A stretch of DNA of 9,880 bases from UBA5177 sp002413265 (lineage in GTDB: Bacteria > Chloroflexota > UBA5177). The notes beneath the pieces were generated by a model. It did no database searches, was not told where the DNA came from, and saw nothing but the letters and a program-made list of their open reading frames with translations. Shown in pieces: positions 1 to 6,923 of this stretch. The translations under genes and the position numbers were made by a program. Every line of letters begins with the position of its first letter. Position 1 is the first letter of the stretch. The stretch spans positions 1-9,880 of the forward strand of contig DAIORV010000084.1 in NCBI GenBank assembly GCA_036752825.1, read 5' to 3'.

Positions 1-1
1 C

Positions 2-100
2 CGAATCATGTATGAGGTCAGTGACCCTAAGAAGGTGGTTCTGATCCTAGGAATCGTTAATCGGAAAGACTTGGAAGAGTGGCTGAGGCAACGGCAGTGA
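2..100 (+). CDS. RelE/ParE-family toxin, C-terminal fragment (cut by window edge)
   Basis: An open frame runs in from the left edge and stops at TGA 98-100, giving 32 residues. It reads RIMYEVSDPKKVVLILGIV and continues NRKDLEEWLRQRQ. This resembles the last strands of RelE/ParE mRNA-interferase or gyrase toxins, which typically end in a pattern like 'R..YEVdd..kVV.vl.v.HR.d.Y'. The usual His of the HR motif is Asn here (NR). The antitoxin and catalytic body would lie left of the window, so it is unknown whether the gene is whole. It converges with the 163-738 gene. The assignment rests on a short stretch and is tentative. Confidence 0.5.
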   Translation, partial: RIMYEVSDPKKVVLILGIVNRKDLEEWLRQRQ

Positions 101-120
101 TTCGATTGGTCTCGATACGG

Positions 121-163
121 GAGCCTTATCGGCAGCAACGACGGGACGTATGCGAGAAGGCTC
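121..163. repeat. Inverted repeat between convergent genes, possible bidirectional terminator
   Basis: GAGCCTT at 121-127 pairs perfectly with AAGGCTC at 157-163, a 7-bp stem around a 29-nt loop. It sits between the stop of the toxin fragment (100) and the stop of the minus-strand gene (163-165). The position suits a shared terminator, but the loop is long and there is no T-run, so the function is weakly supported. Confidence 0.25.
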
Positions 164-738
164 TAGCTTTTGGGCCCCCAGCCCGGCCGGAGTGGTGGCA
201 AGTCCGTCAGTTCGGGATCTAGCCGTTTAGGAGCCTCCGCGGCCTCGTCAGCCGAAGCCCGCCCGTATTGATCCGGGATGTTTCCCCAACCGAAATATGG
301 CAAAGGGGCGTTGGGAACCACGCCGAGAACGTCATGCGGCTCAATGCTGGCGTCGACGACGGTGCACAGGTGTGTCCAGTCGTCACCAAAGTCGAACACA
401 TAGATGAATTGCTGAGAGGCCTGGAGGTTCGACAGGAGCTCGCGGGTTTCGTCGAGGACGTCATCGTCGTCGATATCCGGGTCCGGCGTGCCGATTCGAG
501 TGCCATCCGCGAGCTCGAATTCATGTAGGTGCGAGCGATCCCAACGGGCGAAGGCGTCATCAATGGCAGTGGCAAGCTGCGCATACGAATGGTTCATTGC
601 GGCAGCGAACAATCGGCCAGGCCGCGGCCAGTAACGCTCCCCTCGGCCCTCGACCAGCTCGACCCTGATCGATAACCAAGCGCGTACCCGCGTGGGACCA
701 GCGCGACGACGGGAAGACTTGTGTATGCGGCTTGTCAT
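163..738 (-). CDS. Plasmid pRiA4b ORF-3-like family protein
   Basis: This is a 191-residue protein with the hallmarks of the pRiA4b ORF-3-like fold: an N-terminal strand/helix block (WLSIRVELVE, 21-30), the HLHEFEL motif near residues 70-76, and the conserved FDFGDDWTH block at about 115-123. It closes with a Gly/Trp/Pro-rich tail (YFGWGNIPDQYGR, about 148-160). An acidic linker (DPDIDDDDVLDE) separates the halves. The family was first noted on an Agrobacterium Ri plasmid and is common on mobile DNA; its biochemical role is not established. The first residues, MTSRIHKSSRRR, are basic. ATG 736-738 is preceded only by a weak purine stretch, and Met48 is an alternative but would remove part of the domain. 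The gene is a singleton, transcribed away from the att-like region that follows. Confidence 0.8.
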   Translation of the reverse strand: MTSRIHKSSRRRAGPTRVRAWLSIRVELVEGRGERYWPRPGRLFAAAMNHSYAQLATAIDDAFARWDRSHLHEFELADGTRIGTPDPDIDDDDVLDETRELLSNLQASQQFIYVFDFGDDWTHLCTVVDASIEPHDVLGVVPNAPLPYFGWGNIPDQYGRASADEAAEAPKRLDPELTDLPPLRPGWGPKS

Positions 739-787
739 TTTCTTGCGCTCAGAAATTCACTTCTCAAGGATGTCCTCGGTGCCGCCG

Positions 788-810
788 CCTTGCGGTTACC
801 AACCGCAAGG
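788..810. repeat. Perfect 10-bp hairpin shaped like a tRNA anticodon arm
   Basis: CCTTGCGGTT (788-797), ACC, then AACCGCAAGG (801-810) form a perfect 10-bp stem. Folded as a tRNA arm on the minus strand, it gives stem TGCGG/CCGCA with the 7-nt loop TTGGTAA, like a tRNA-Thr(GGT) anticodon arm, but no other tRNA parts flank it. The right side ACCGCAAGGTTTCAG (802-816) nearly repeats, in opposite orientation, the ACCGCAAGGTTCAG of the tRNA fragment at 989-1002. It is more likely att-related than a terminator, because no gene ends into it and no T-run follows. Confidence 0.5.
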
Positions 811-889
811 TTTCAGCCTAAAGCACAAAAGTTGGGCGGACTGAGATCAACACTGCATGTTCTTGCAACCGGATTTCACGCGCCGTTGC

Positions 890-916
890 TGTACCGCCGC
901 TGTACGGTTGCTGTAC
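890..916. repeat. Three TGTAC iterons at exact 11-bp spacing (arm-type sites, left att-like region)
   Basis: TGTAC occurs at 890-894, 901-905 and 912-916, each preceded by GC, so GCTGTAC recurs three times with an 11-bp period on one face of the helix. Such phased direct repeats next to a tRNA 3' fragment resemble tyrosine-integrase arm-binding sites. The same motif recurs twice, also 11 bp apart, at 9756-9771. That these bind an integrase is inferred from their layout. Confidence 0.5.
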
Positions 917-946
917 TTCGCCGCCTCATAGTCCGGCCCAAGCCGC

Positions 947-974
947 GATTTCGTATTCAGATTTGGCTCCGGAG
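947..974. repeat. att-like direct repeat, left copy
   Basis: The segment from GATTTCG to GGCTCCGGAG matches 9802-9829 at roughly 23 of 28 positions with two single-base gaps. Its last bases are the CCA end and acceptor strand of the tRNA-Asn fragment. It lies exactly 30 bp after the last TGTAC iteron, as does the right copy. This is read as one of two att-related sites in direct orientation. Confidence 0.5.
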
Positions 975-1008
975 CAGGGATTCGAACCCTGAACCTTGCG
1001 GTAAACAG
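964..1008 (-). pseudogene. 3' half of tRNA-Asn(GTT), integration-site remnant
   Basis: Read on the minus strand, the sequence gives an anticodon loop CTGTTTA (1002-1008) with GTT at the anticodon position, then a 3' anticodon strand CCGCA. A 5-nt variable loop AGGTT and a perfect T-arm CAGGG-TTCGAAT-CCCTG (975-991) follow. Last come acceptor strand CTCCGGA (968-974), discriminator G (967) and an encoded CCA (964-966). GTT and discriminator G73 both fit tRNA-Asn. There is no D-arm, no 5' acceptor strand, no partner for the anticodon stem, and T replaces the usual purine at position 37, so it cannot be a working tRNA. Homology stopping at the anticodon loop is what integrases that use tRNA genes as attB leave behind. 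Confidence 0.7.
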
Positions 1009-1090
1009 ATCGCTGCGCCCCGTTCAGAACTAGAGGCGCGAATTCGCCGAATGCCGCTGAGTGAAGTTGTGTAGCACGGTTTATCGCCGG

Positions 1091-1100
1091 CGTTGCTGTA
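1091..1100. repeat. Fourth iteron-like copy on the other side of the tRNA fragment
   Basis: CGTTGCTGTA repeats exactly the first ten bases leading into the left iterons (884-893). With it, the tRNA fragment has arm-like repeats on both sides, the arrangement of an attP or tandem-junction site rather than a plain attR. It is a single short copy, so chance is possible. Confidence 0.3.
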
Positions 1101-1156
1101 TGAAAGCCGCGCTCGCTAGGTCAATGGCATCCCCGACTTATTGCGAGGTCGAGGAC

Positions 1157-1206
1157 GATGAGATCAGGGTTCTTTCCAGATAAGAACCTTCTCATCTTCA
1201 TCTCAT
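1157..1206 (+). promoter_or_regulatory. Structured promoter/operator before the polysaccharide operon, with three TCTCAT half-sites
   Basis: Two nested perfect 7-bp stems lie here: GATGAGA (1157-1163) with TCTCATC (1190-1196), and GGTTCTT (1168-1174) with AAGAACC (1182-1188), around a 7-nt loop. TCTCAT also recurs at 1201-1206, exactly 11 bp after the copy at 1190-1195, and its inverse ATGAGA is at 1158-1163. Tandem 6-bp half-sites at 11-bp spacing are the typical target layout of OmpR/PhoB-family regulators, and one is encoded at 8354-9019. CATAAG at 1212-1217 is a possible -10 element. The element could act as an operator, a 5'-UTR structure, or both. The ATG at 1243 has no clear ribosome binding site. 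Confidence 0.45.
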
Positions 1207-1242
1207 GATGGCCATAAGACCGCCTCGTAAGTTCGTTGCAGA

Positions 1243-3277
1243 ATGGCTTGGCCGCCGGCTCTCAGTTTCATCGTCCTCGGTCCCGAGAGTAGCGATGGTC
1301 GATCCCGGCTGAGCCAGCTCGCCGGCGAGCTTCGCACGCTCAAGAGGCGTACGGAGCTGTTGGTCACGAGTCCAGACCCTCAGTTGCTGCGCCGCGCACT
1401 CCGTTCCGCGAGTGCGGATTTGGTCTGCATCTGGGATCCGGACCAATGCTCGCTCGAGGCGCCCCAGATCGAGAAATTTGCTCAAAACCTGCCGAGTGTC
1501 TGGGAAGTCGCCTTGCGAACCCCCACCAATCGACAGCCTTTTGTGCCACTCCTTGTCTTGCGGAAACATGCGGCGATCGAAGTCTTCGCTCGGCTGCAGG
1601 CTACGGCAAGCCCGCTGCTGGCAGCGTTGTTGGTTGCTCGAGCGTGGGGGTATCGCGAGGTCGCGCTGTCGCACGATCCGGTGGCGCCGAGCGGCAATCA
1701 CGTAGGGCGGCTCACGCGGTGGGGTACTCGAGCCCTCTACACACGAGCCGCCGACTGGGCGCAGCAGAAAGATGTCCAGGCCGCGCGCAAAGCCACGCGG
1801 CGTCGACGTTCTACCCTCCGGGTTCTGATTCTTGCCGGCACAGTTGCCCTCGGTTGGTGGTTGGTCTGGCTGGTCAACGTCACGCACGCGGCCTCACTGC
1901 CCTTATACGGCCTTTTGGTTCTCGCGCAGCTCATCAACATCTTCCAGGTCGTTGGGTACTGGCACGCGGTGTGGCGCCTGCGCGAACCAAGCCGTCGCAC
2001 GGGAGACATTGAAGGTGCTGTGGATGTCTTCATCACCACATTCAACGAGCCCATCGACATNNNNNNNNNNCGACATCGTCGAGTCAACGCTCGCCGCTGC
2101 GGTCGCCATGCATAGGCCTCACCGCACGTACTTGCTCGATGACGGACGACGCCACGAGATGGAAAAGCTAGCCCACCGTTATGGAGCTGTTTGGTTGACG
2201 AGGCCTGACAACCGCGGTCACAAAGCGGGGAATCTGAACGAGGCTCTCAAGCGCACCGATGGCGACTTCTTCGCGGTGTTTGACGCCGACCATGTTCCAG
2301 ACGCGGCGTTTCTCGAGCGCCTCCTGCCGTGGTTTCGCGATGCGGACATCGCCTGGGTTCAGGCGCCGCAGTTCTATGCCAATCAGCATGTGTCATTCAC
2401 CGCCGGTGGTGCTATGGACCAACAGGCGATTTTCTTCGGTCCGGTCTGCGAGGGAATGGACGGCCTCGATGCCGTCATCTGCTGCGGCACGAATTTCGTG
2501 ATGCGGCGCGCCGCGGTCGACGAGATCGGCGGTTTCAAGGAGGACTCGGTGACCGAGGATGCGGCGACCGGTCTCGCGCTGCATGCGCGCGGATGGCGAT
2601 CGCGCTATATCAACGAGCGTCTCGCTGATGGCCTGGCTCCTGAAGACCTACCTTCGTTTCTGAAGCAGCAGCGTCGCTGGGCCCAGGGCAACCTCGAGAT
2701 GCTGGTTCGCGGTCTGCATACCCTCAACCGGGTTCGACCAGCGCTCGGAGTTCAATACGCATGGGCCGCTTCCAATTATCTGAGTGGCGTCTCCGTGCTC
2801 GTCTACATAGCGCTACCCTGCATTTTCCTGCTTTTCGGCGTGCAAACAGTGAAGTTGACCACCTCTGACGATTTCATCGCTCACTTTCTGCCTTACATCT
2901 TTCTGACGGTTTTCATCTTCGTGCGGTCGCTCGACGGCCACCTGCGGCTGCGGTCAGTACAGGTTTCGTTCGGCCTCTTTCCGGTCCATCTGTCTGCGCT
3001 GGTCTCAGCAATATGTGGACGACAGATTGGTTTCGTCGTCACTCCAAAAGTCGCGCAGGGCGGGTCTGCGTACATGCTGGTCATCCCTCAGCTGGCTGCG
3101 ATTGCGCTCAGCCTGATCTCAATCCCCGTCGGTCTACACCGCATCGTCGATGCGAGTGCGGTCACCAACTCGTGCTGGGCGTTGTTTAACATCGCCATGC
3201 TGGCGGGCATCGTGCGGGCGGCGAGTGGCCAGCATGTAGTCGAGCCGATCTTGTCCAGGGCTCAGGAGGCTGCCTGA
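1243..3277 (+). CDS. Cellulose-synthase-like family 2 glycosyltransferase (BcsA-like, no PilZ), interrupted by a scaffold gap
   Basis: A processive membrane GT2 that would polymerise a beta-linked polysaccharide from a nucleotide sugar and export it. The frame changes across the 10-N gap at 2061-2070. Merging the CGACAT present on both gap edges restores one frame of 672 residues, which I use for numbering. An atypical soluble N-terminus (about 1-185) precedes two membrane segments (about 191-212, 218-240). The catalytic domain opens with DVFITTFNEP (261-270), then has LLDDG (292-296), FDADH with D342 and D344, TED (432-434) and QQRRW (470-474): the full D, DxD, TED, QxxRW set of cellulose and hyaluronan synthases. 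About five membrane segments follow (from about 502). The protein ends without the PilZ domain of proteobacterial BcsA. ATG 1243 is the first start after an in-frame TAA at 1228. The stop overlaps the next gene's start (TGATG). The product could equally be a mixed-linkage or other beta-glucan. Confidence 0.85.
2061..2070. other. Scaffold gap of 10 Ns, probably a 6-bp contig overlap
   Basis: CGACAT at 2055-2060 and CGACAT at 2071-2076 flank the Ns. Overlaying them removes 16 nt, reads NEPIDIVESTLAAAV without a break, and exactly accounts for the +1 frame change. This strongly suggests the real gene is intact and the Ns have no physical length. Confidence 0.85.
3264..3269 (+). promoter_or_regulatory. 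Strong Shine-Dalgarno for the GT-C gene
   Basis: AGGAGG lies inside the end of the GT2 gene, 7 nt before ATG 3277. It supports that start and translational coupling through the TGATG overlap. Confidence 0.7.
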
Positions 3278-5691
3278 TGGCAGTGATCGTGCTCGACATC
3301 CGTATTCGCACACGCGCTTTCATGAACCTGACTACCGTGACCAAATGGGTGAGCCGCCTGGCGTTGCCCTCCCTGGTCGCTATCGCTGCGGCGCTTCGCT
3401 TGTACGACGCGGGTCGACTCAGCCTTCGCCTCGACGAAGGCCAGAGCCTGCACTTTGCGGTCCTGCCGCTGAAGCCTTACAACGCCATCTACCAGCACAC
3501 CCCATCCTTATTCCAGGCCGCGGCCGCGGACGTCCACCCCCCTGGTTACCTGCTGCTGCTCCACGAATGGATTGCTCGATTCGGCACGGACACCGCTGCT
3601 CTGCGCATACCAAGCGAGCTGGCTGCGATCGCGACGATTCCGCTTCTCTACTTATTGGCCAGACGGCTCTACAACCACCACATCGGTCTTCTTGCCGCGG
3701 CGCTAGGGGCCGCGTCGCCATTCTGGATATGGCATGCACAGGAAGCTCGTATGTACAGCTTTCTGGTCCTGTTTGGAACGGCCGCCACGCTCGGACTGGT
3801 GTATGCGATCGAGGACCGCCACATTTGGGGATGGGGCCTATTCACACTCGCCACCGGCCTCGGAATCTACTTCCACTACTTCGCATTCGCTGTGCTGGCG
3901 GCGCATCTGGTCTACCTCGGGGTTCGCGCGCCACGTTTAGGACTTGCCGTGCTGAAACCGGCGGCTCTCGCAGTGGCCTTCTTATTGGTCGCCTACCTTC
4001 CCTGGATGTGGATGCTGGTCCACTTCTATCGCGGAGCGGCCGATCCCAATCTAGCGCCACCAGACGCTTACACACCACTGCTGCTGCTGTCCGACTTCCT
4101 GCTCGGCTATCTGAATGTCGCGGCGACCTCACAGGTGATGGCTGCGTGGCCGTTGCTTGTGTTCCTGGCCCTGGCAGCAGGAAGTTTCGGTGCTCATCCG
4201 AGCTGGCGGGGACTGTTGCTATGGACCCTCTTTCTTGTGCCGACAATCGGTGTTTTCGCGTTGTCCTTGACGTGGAAGCCGATCGTCTCGGCCCGCTACC
4301 TCATCGTCGTGACACCGGCTCTCTTCATTCTTCTGGCGGTTGCCGTGGAGAGGATCGTTCGCGGGCCTATCCACCTTGCCGCCATCGCATTGATAGCAAC
4401 GCTGATGCTGCTCGGGCTGGGCGTCGAACGAACCAGCCCGTACAACCCGGCTGCGGAGGACTTCAGTCAGGTCGCCGACTACATCCACGTGCACTCTGCA
4501 GCCGGCGACGTAGTCGGAATCGACGCAGGCTTCAATCGATACACGTACGAGTACTACTCGAACGACAACCTACCTACTTACCTCATCCCTGCTCCTGCGG
4601 CTGCCCCTCAGACAAAGCTGGACGAAGCCGCAATCGACCGCTACGTGCGCAGCCTGGCTGCGGGGTACAAGCGGCTGTGGATGGTGTACTACCTCGAGGA
4701 CGAGGGCTCGGCAGCCGTCCGGCACTACCTCGACTACAACTTTCGCGGGCGGAACGTCGTGATCGGCGGCCGTTACGGTCGGAACCAGGCGGGCGATCCG
4801 CCAAGCTTCGTCAACGTGCAGCTGGTCTCTTATGAGATTCCTGATCTGCCACAGCAACCAGTGCAGGCTAGGCCGCTCAGCTTGGCTCAGCTGGACTGGC
4901 TGACCGGATTGCCTTCGACCACGCGATATCCGGATGCCGCAGTCCTGGGTAGCCAGGGCGAGTCTGTGCTACCGGTCGGGTGGTCAACGCCCGAGCCGGA
5001 GCCGCTGCCTCGTTGGGGATTCGGTGCATCGTCCCCGCCGGCGCCTGACGACATCATCACCATCTTCAACCCAAACCGCAGCGCGGTCAGGATCCAGATA
5101 CAGGCACACTGGAGGCTGGGTGACATCGTCACCGCCATCGCAGTCCCCGCGCTCTCCGATCTCGAATACAGCCTTACTCACTGGGACAGCCGGGCTGCGG
5201 GCCTGGCGCTGACCGTTGTCTCATCGCTTCCCGTGACCGTGAACCGAACGGAGTTGTCGGGTAAGCAAGTCATCAAGCGATACGGGTGGGACGCGCGAGT
5301 TCCCTCCGGGCAGGCATACGACGGTCAGGTCTGGGTCGGAGCGTCTAAGCCGCCTGCGCCTGCCAAACTCTTGCAACTTCCGTGCGGCGGCGCTGAGATA
5401 TGGGCCTCGCATATGCAAATGGGCTCGGGCGGTTTCACCGTCAGCCGTTACCTGGCCAGTGGTCAGCAGCTTGCATTGCGGGGCGGCTGGAGTTACGACA
5501 TTCGCAAAGGCGGCATTCAACGAATCGCCTCAATTCCAGCCTGGCAGCTCGGCTATGGCAATTACGAGCTCCGTGTGGTTAGAGTCGGGGGTGGACAACC
5601 GACCTCCGAACGAATCGCATACTTCGGTATCGACTGCACTCCGCCATGGTTGATCCCGCGATGGTTTCCGGGTCGCAAAGGCGGCGATTGA
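3277..5691 (+). CDS. GT-C membrane glycosyltransferase (GT39/ArnT-like) with a large extracytoplasmic C-terminal region
   Basis: An 804-residue protein. The first ~385 residues form a polytopic GT-C fold with about ten membrane segments. The first outer loop carries RLDEGQS (51-57), whose Asp53/Glu54 correspond to the acidic pair used by PMT/ArnT enzymes to bind a polyprenyl-phosphate sugar. HPPGY (87-91) and QEARMY (155-160) are further hallmarks of the PMT_2/GT39 group. Such enzymes move a sugar from a lipid carrier to an acceptor on the outer face of the membrane. Residues about 395-520 form a soluble region (IHVHSAAGDVVGIDAG). From about 593 comes a beta-rich module with a TIFNPN motif (595-600), VPALS (623-627) and VSSLPVTVNRTE (648-659), resembling 'NPN...VPA.S...PV.V.R' adhesion-type repeats. 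ATG 3277 has a strong ribosome site and overlaps the upstream stop. Standing where bcsB would be, it may act as a synthase partner (inference). Confidence 0.75.
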   Translation: MAVIVLDIRIRTRAFMNLTTVTKWVSRLALPSLVAIAAALRLYDAGRLSLRLDEGQSLHFAVLPLKPYNAIYQHTPSLFQAAAADVHPPGYLLLLHEWIARFGTDTAALRIPSELAAIATIPLLYLLARRLYNHHIGLLAAALGAASPFWIWHAQEARMYSFLVLFGTAATLGLVYAIEDRHIWGWGLFTLATGLGIYFHYFAFAVLAAHLVYLGVRAPRLGLAVLKPAALAVAFLLVAYLPWMWMLVHFYRGAADPNLAPPDAYTPLLLLSDFLLGYLNVAATSQVMAAWPLLVFLALAAGSFGAHPSWRGLLLWTLFLVPTIGVFALSLTWKPIVSARYLIVVTPALFILLAVAVERIVRGPIHLAAIALIATLMLLGLGVERTSPYNPAAEDFSQVADYIHVHSAAGDVVGIDAGFNRYTYEYYSNDNLPTYLIPAPAAAPQTKLDEAAIDRYVRSLAAGYKRLWMVYYLEDEGSAAVRHYLDYNFRGRNVVIGGRYGRNQAGDPPSFVNVQLVSYEIPDLPQQPVQARPLSLAQLDWLTGLPSTTRYPDAAVLGSQGESVLPVGWSTPEPEPLPRWGFGASSPPAPDDIITIFNPNRSAVRIQIQAHWRLGDIVTAIAVPALSDLEYSLTHWDSRAAGLALTVVSSLPVTVNRTELSGKQVIKRYGWDARVPSGQAYDGQVWVGASKPPAPAKLLQLPCGGAEIWASHMQMGSGGFTVSRYLASGQQLALRGGWSYDIRKGGIQRIASIPAWQLGYGNYELRVVRVGGGQPTSERIAYFGIDCTPPWLIPRWFPGRKGGD
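5677..5684 (+). promoter_or_regulatory. Shine-Dalgarno deciding the GH8 start
   Basis: AAAGGCGG ends 6 nt before ATG 5691, which overlaps the upstream TGA as TGATG. It favours 5691 over in-frame ATGs at 5646 and 5661, neither of which has a comparable site. Confidence 0.55.
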
Positions 5692-6917
5692 TGCGTCTCC
5701 GGCTGGCATATGTAGCGTTGGGCATCGTGATCACGCTCGGCGGGAGCGCCGTCGTCTATCAAATCGGGTTCGGCCCAGGCGCGCTCCATGCGAGCCGCCC
5801 CCAAGCCTCAGCAACCCAAACAGCACCGTCGCCTGTCGAGTCGCCACGTCCCGCACTGTTGGCGGCAGCATGGAGCGGGTACAAGCATCGCTTTATTCAG
5901 CCTGACGGTCGGGTCATAGATCTCCAGCGCGACCAGGTGACCACGTCCGAAGGTCAGTCCTACGCCATGCTGCGCGCGGTGTGGATGAATGACCGGCCAA
6001 CGTTCGACATGGCCTGGTGGTGGACACAGCATAACTTGGGTGATCCGGCGCGCAGCCGTATCGGCTGGCTATGGGGCAAGGCTCCCGATGGGAGCTGGCG
6101 CCTGCTGGATGCAAATAGCGCGAGCGACGCCGATGAGGATATTGCCCTCGCGTTGCTTTTCGCAGCCCATCAGTGGAGCTCCAGCTACCGACCGGCTGCA
6201 ATCGCTCTGCTTGGCCGAATTTGGGACGAGGATGTGGCGACCGTGTCAGGGCGGCCATATCTCGCGGCAGGCAATTGGGCACCGGGAGCGGCCGGGGGCC
6301 CAGTCTTGAATCCTTCTTACTTCGCTCCTTACGAGTATCGGATCTTTGCTCAGCAAGACCACGCGCACCCTTGGGAAGAGCTTGTCGATACGTCGTACGG
6401 GGCCTTGCAAGCGTGCACCGACGCACCCCTCGACCGAGGCGCCGGGCGCCTGCCCCCCAACTGGTGCGCTCTCGACGTCGCCACCGGCGCTGCGCACTCT
6501 GCGCCCGGCATGTCTCAAGGCAGCGACTATGGATACGATGCCTTCCGCGTCATGTGGCGGGTGGCTTTGGACGCCCAATGGAACCTCGAGCCACGAGCGG
6601 TGCAATATCTCAATTCTCACAGCATGGTTCTGCTCGATTCATGGCGCCGACACGGCAAACTCGCATCGGCATACACACATGACGGCGCGGTCCGCAATCC
6701 GAGCGAAGATCCGACCGTATACGGTGGCGCCATCGCCTCCTTCCTCGTCGTCGATCGGCGTTCTGCGGCTCAAATGACATCTCGCCTAGAGGCGACCGCG
6801 AAGAGTGGTGGCCAGGACGGCACGTACTTCGGAACCTCGACCAACTACTTCGAACAGAACTGGATTTGGTTCGGCCTCGCGTTCGCCTACGGCACCCTTC
6901 GCAATCTGGATCGCTGA
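5691..6917 (+). CDS. Family 8 glycoside hydrolase (endo-beta-1,4-glucanase, BcsZ-like), membrane anchored
   Basis: A 408-residue protein numbered from ATG 5691; an earlier in-frame ATG at 5646 would add 15 residues and overlap the previous gene by 46 bp. An N-terminal hydrophobic segment (about 5-26) without a clear cleavage site suggests a signal anchor, followed by a Pro/Ala/Ser linker to about residue 55. GH8 marks are TTSEGQSYAM, with E87 as the expected general acid, and ASDADEDIALALL from residue 144, which fits the GH8 signature A-[ST]-D-[AG]-D-x2-[IM]-A. GSDYGYDAFRV (277-287) follows, with D283 as the likely base. Cys242 and Cys259 could form a disulfide. In bcs operons the GH8 enzyme cuts nascent or misassembled cellulose and aids export. 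Being third in an operon with a BcsA-like synthase supports the same role here. No terminator separates it from the convergent kinase gene, 6 bp away. Confidence 0.88.
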   Translation: MRLRLAYVALGIVITLGGSAVVYQIGFGPGALHASRPQASATQTAPSPVESPRPALLAAAWSGYKHRFIQPDGRVIDLQRDQVTTSEGQSYAMLRAVWMNDRPTFDMAWWWTQHNLGDPARSRIGWLWGKAPDGSWRLLDANSASDADEDIALALLFAAHQWSSSYRPAAIALLGRIWDEDVATVSGRPYLAAGNWAPGAAGGPVLNPSYFAPYEYRIFAQQDHAHPWEELVDTSYGALQACTDAPLDRGAGRLPPNWCALDVATGAAHSAPGMSQGSDYGYDAFRVMWRVALDAQWNLEPRAVQYLNSHSMVLLDSWRRHGKLASAYTHDGAVRNPSEDPTVYGGAIASFLVVDRRSAAQMTSRLEATAKSGGQDGTYFGTSTNYFEQNWIWFGLAFAYGTLRNLDR

Positions 6918-6923
6918 GAGCAG

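Noticed and set aside
268..528. 86-residue + strand frame opposite the pRiA4b-type gene
   Set aside because: Antisense shadow; the minus strand holds the recognisable FDFGDDWTH and HLHEFEL motifs.
788..810. Rho-independent terminator
   Set aside because: Strong stem but no T-run, and neither neighbouring gene ends towards it.
964..1008. Functional tRNA-Asn gene
   Set aside because: No D-arm or 5' acceptor strand, the anticodon stem does not pair, and position 37 is T; only the 3' half is present.
721..1074. 117-residue open frame on the + strand
   Set aside because: It runs through the hairpin, the iterons and the tRNA fragment; its RSRDSNPEPCG stretch is the translated tRNA T-arm, a typical false gene.
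1198..1887. 229-residue open frame on the minus strand opposite the synthase N-terminus
   Set aside because: Composition is Arg/Gln/Pro-rich shadow sequence with no domain; the + strand frame continues into a clear GT2 domain and the operon.
1832..2060. Separate start of a second synthase gene at 1832
   Set aside because: This frame only becomes the true one after the N gap; before it, the 1243 frame carries the membrane helices and DVFITTFNEP.
3345..4835. 496-residue + strand frame inside the GT-C gene
   Set aside because: Arg/Pro/Cys-rich out-of-frame shadow common in GC-rich DNA; the overlapping 804-residue frame has real membrane helices and active-site motifs.
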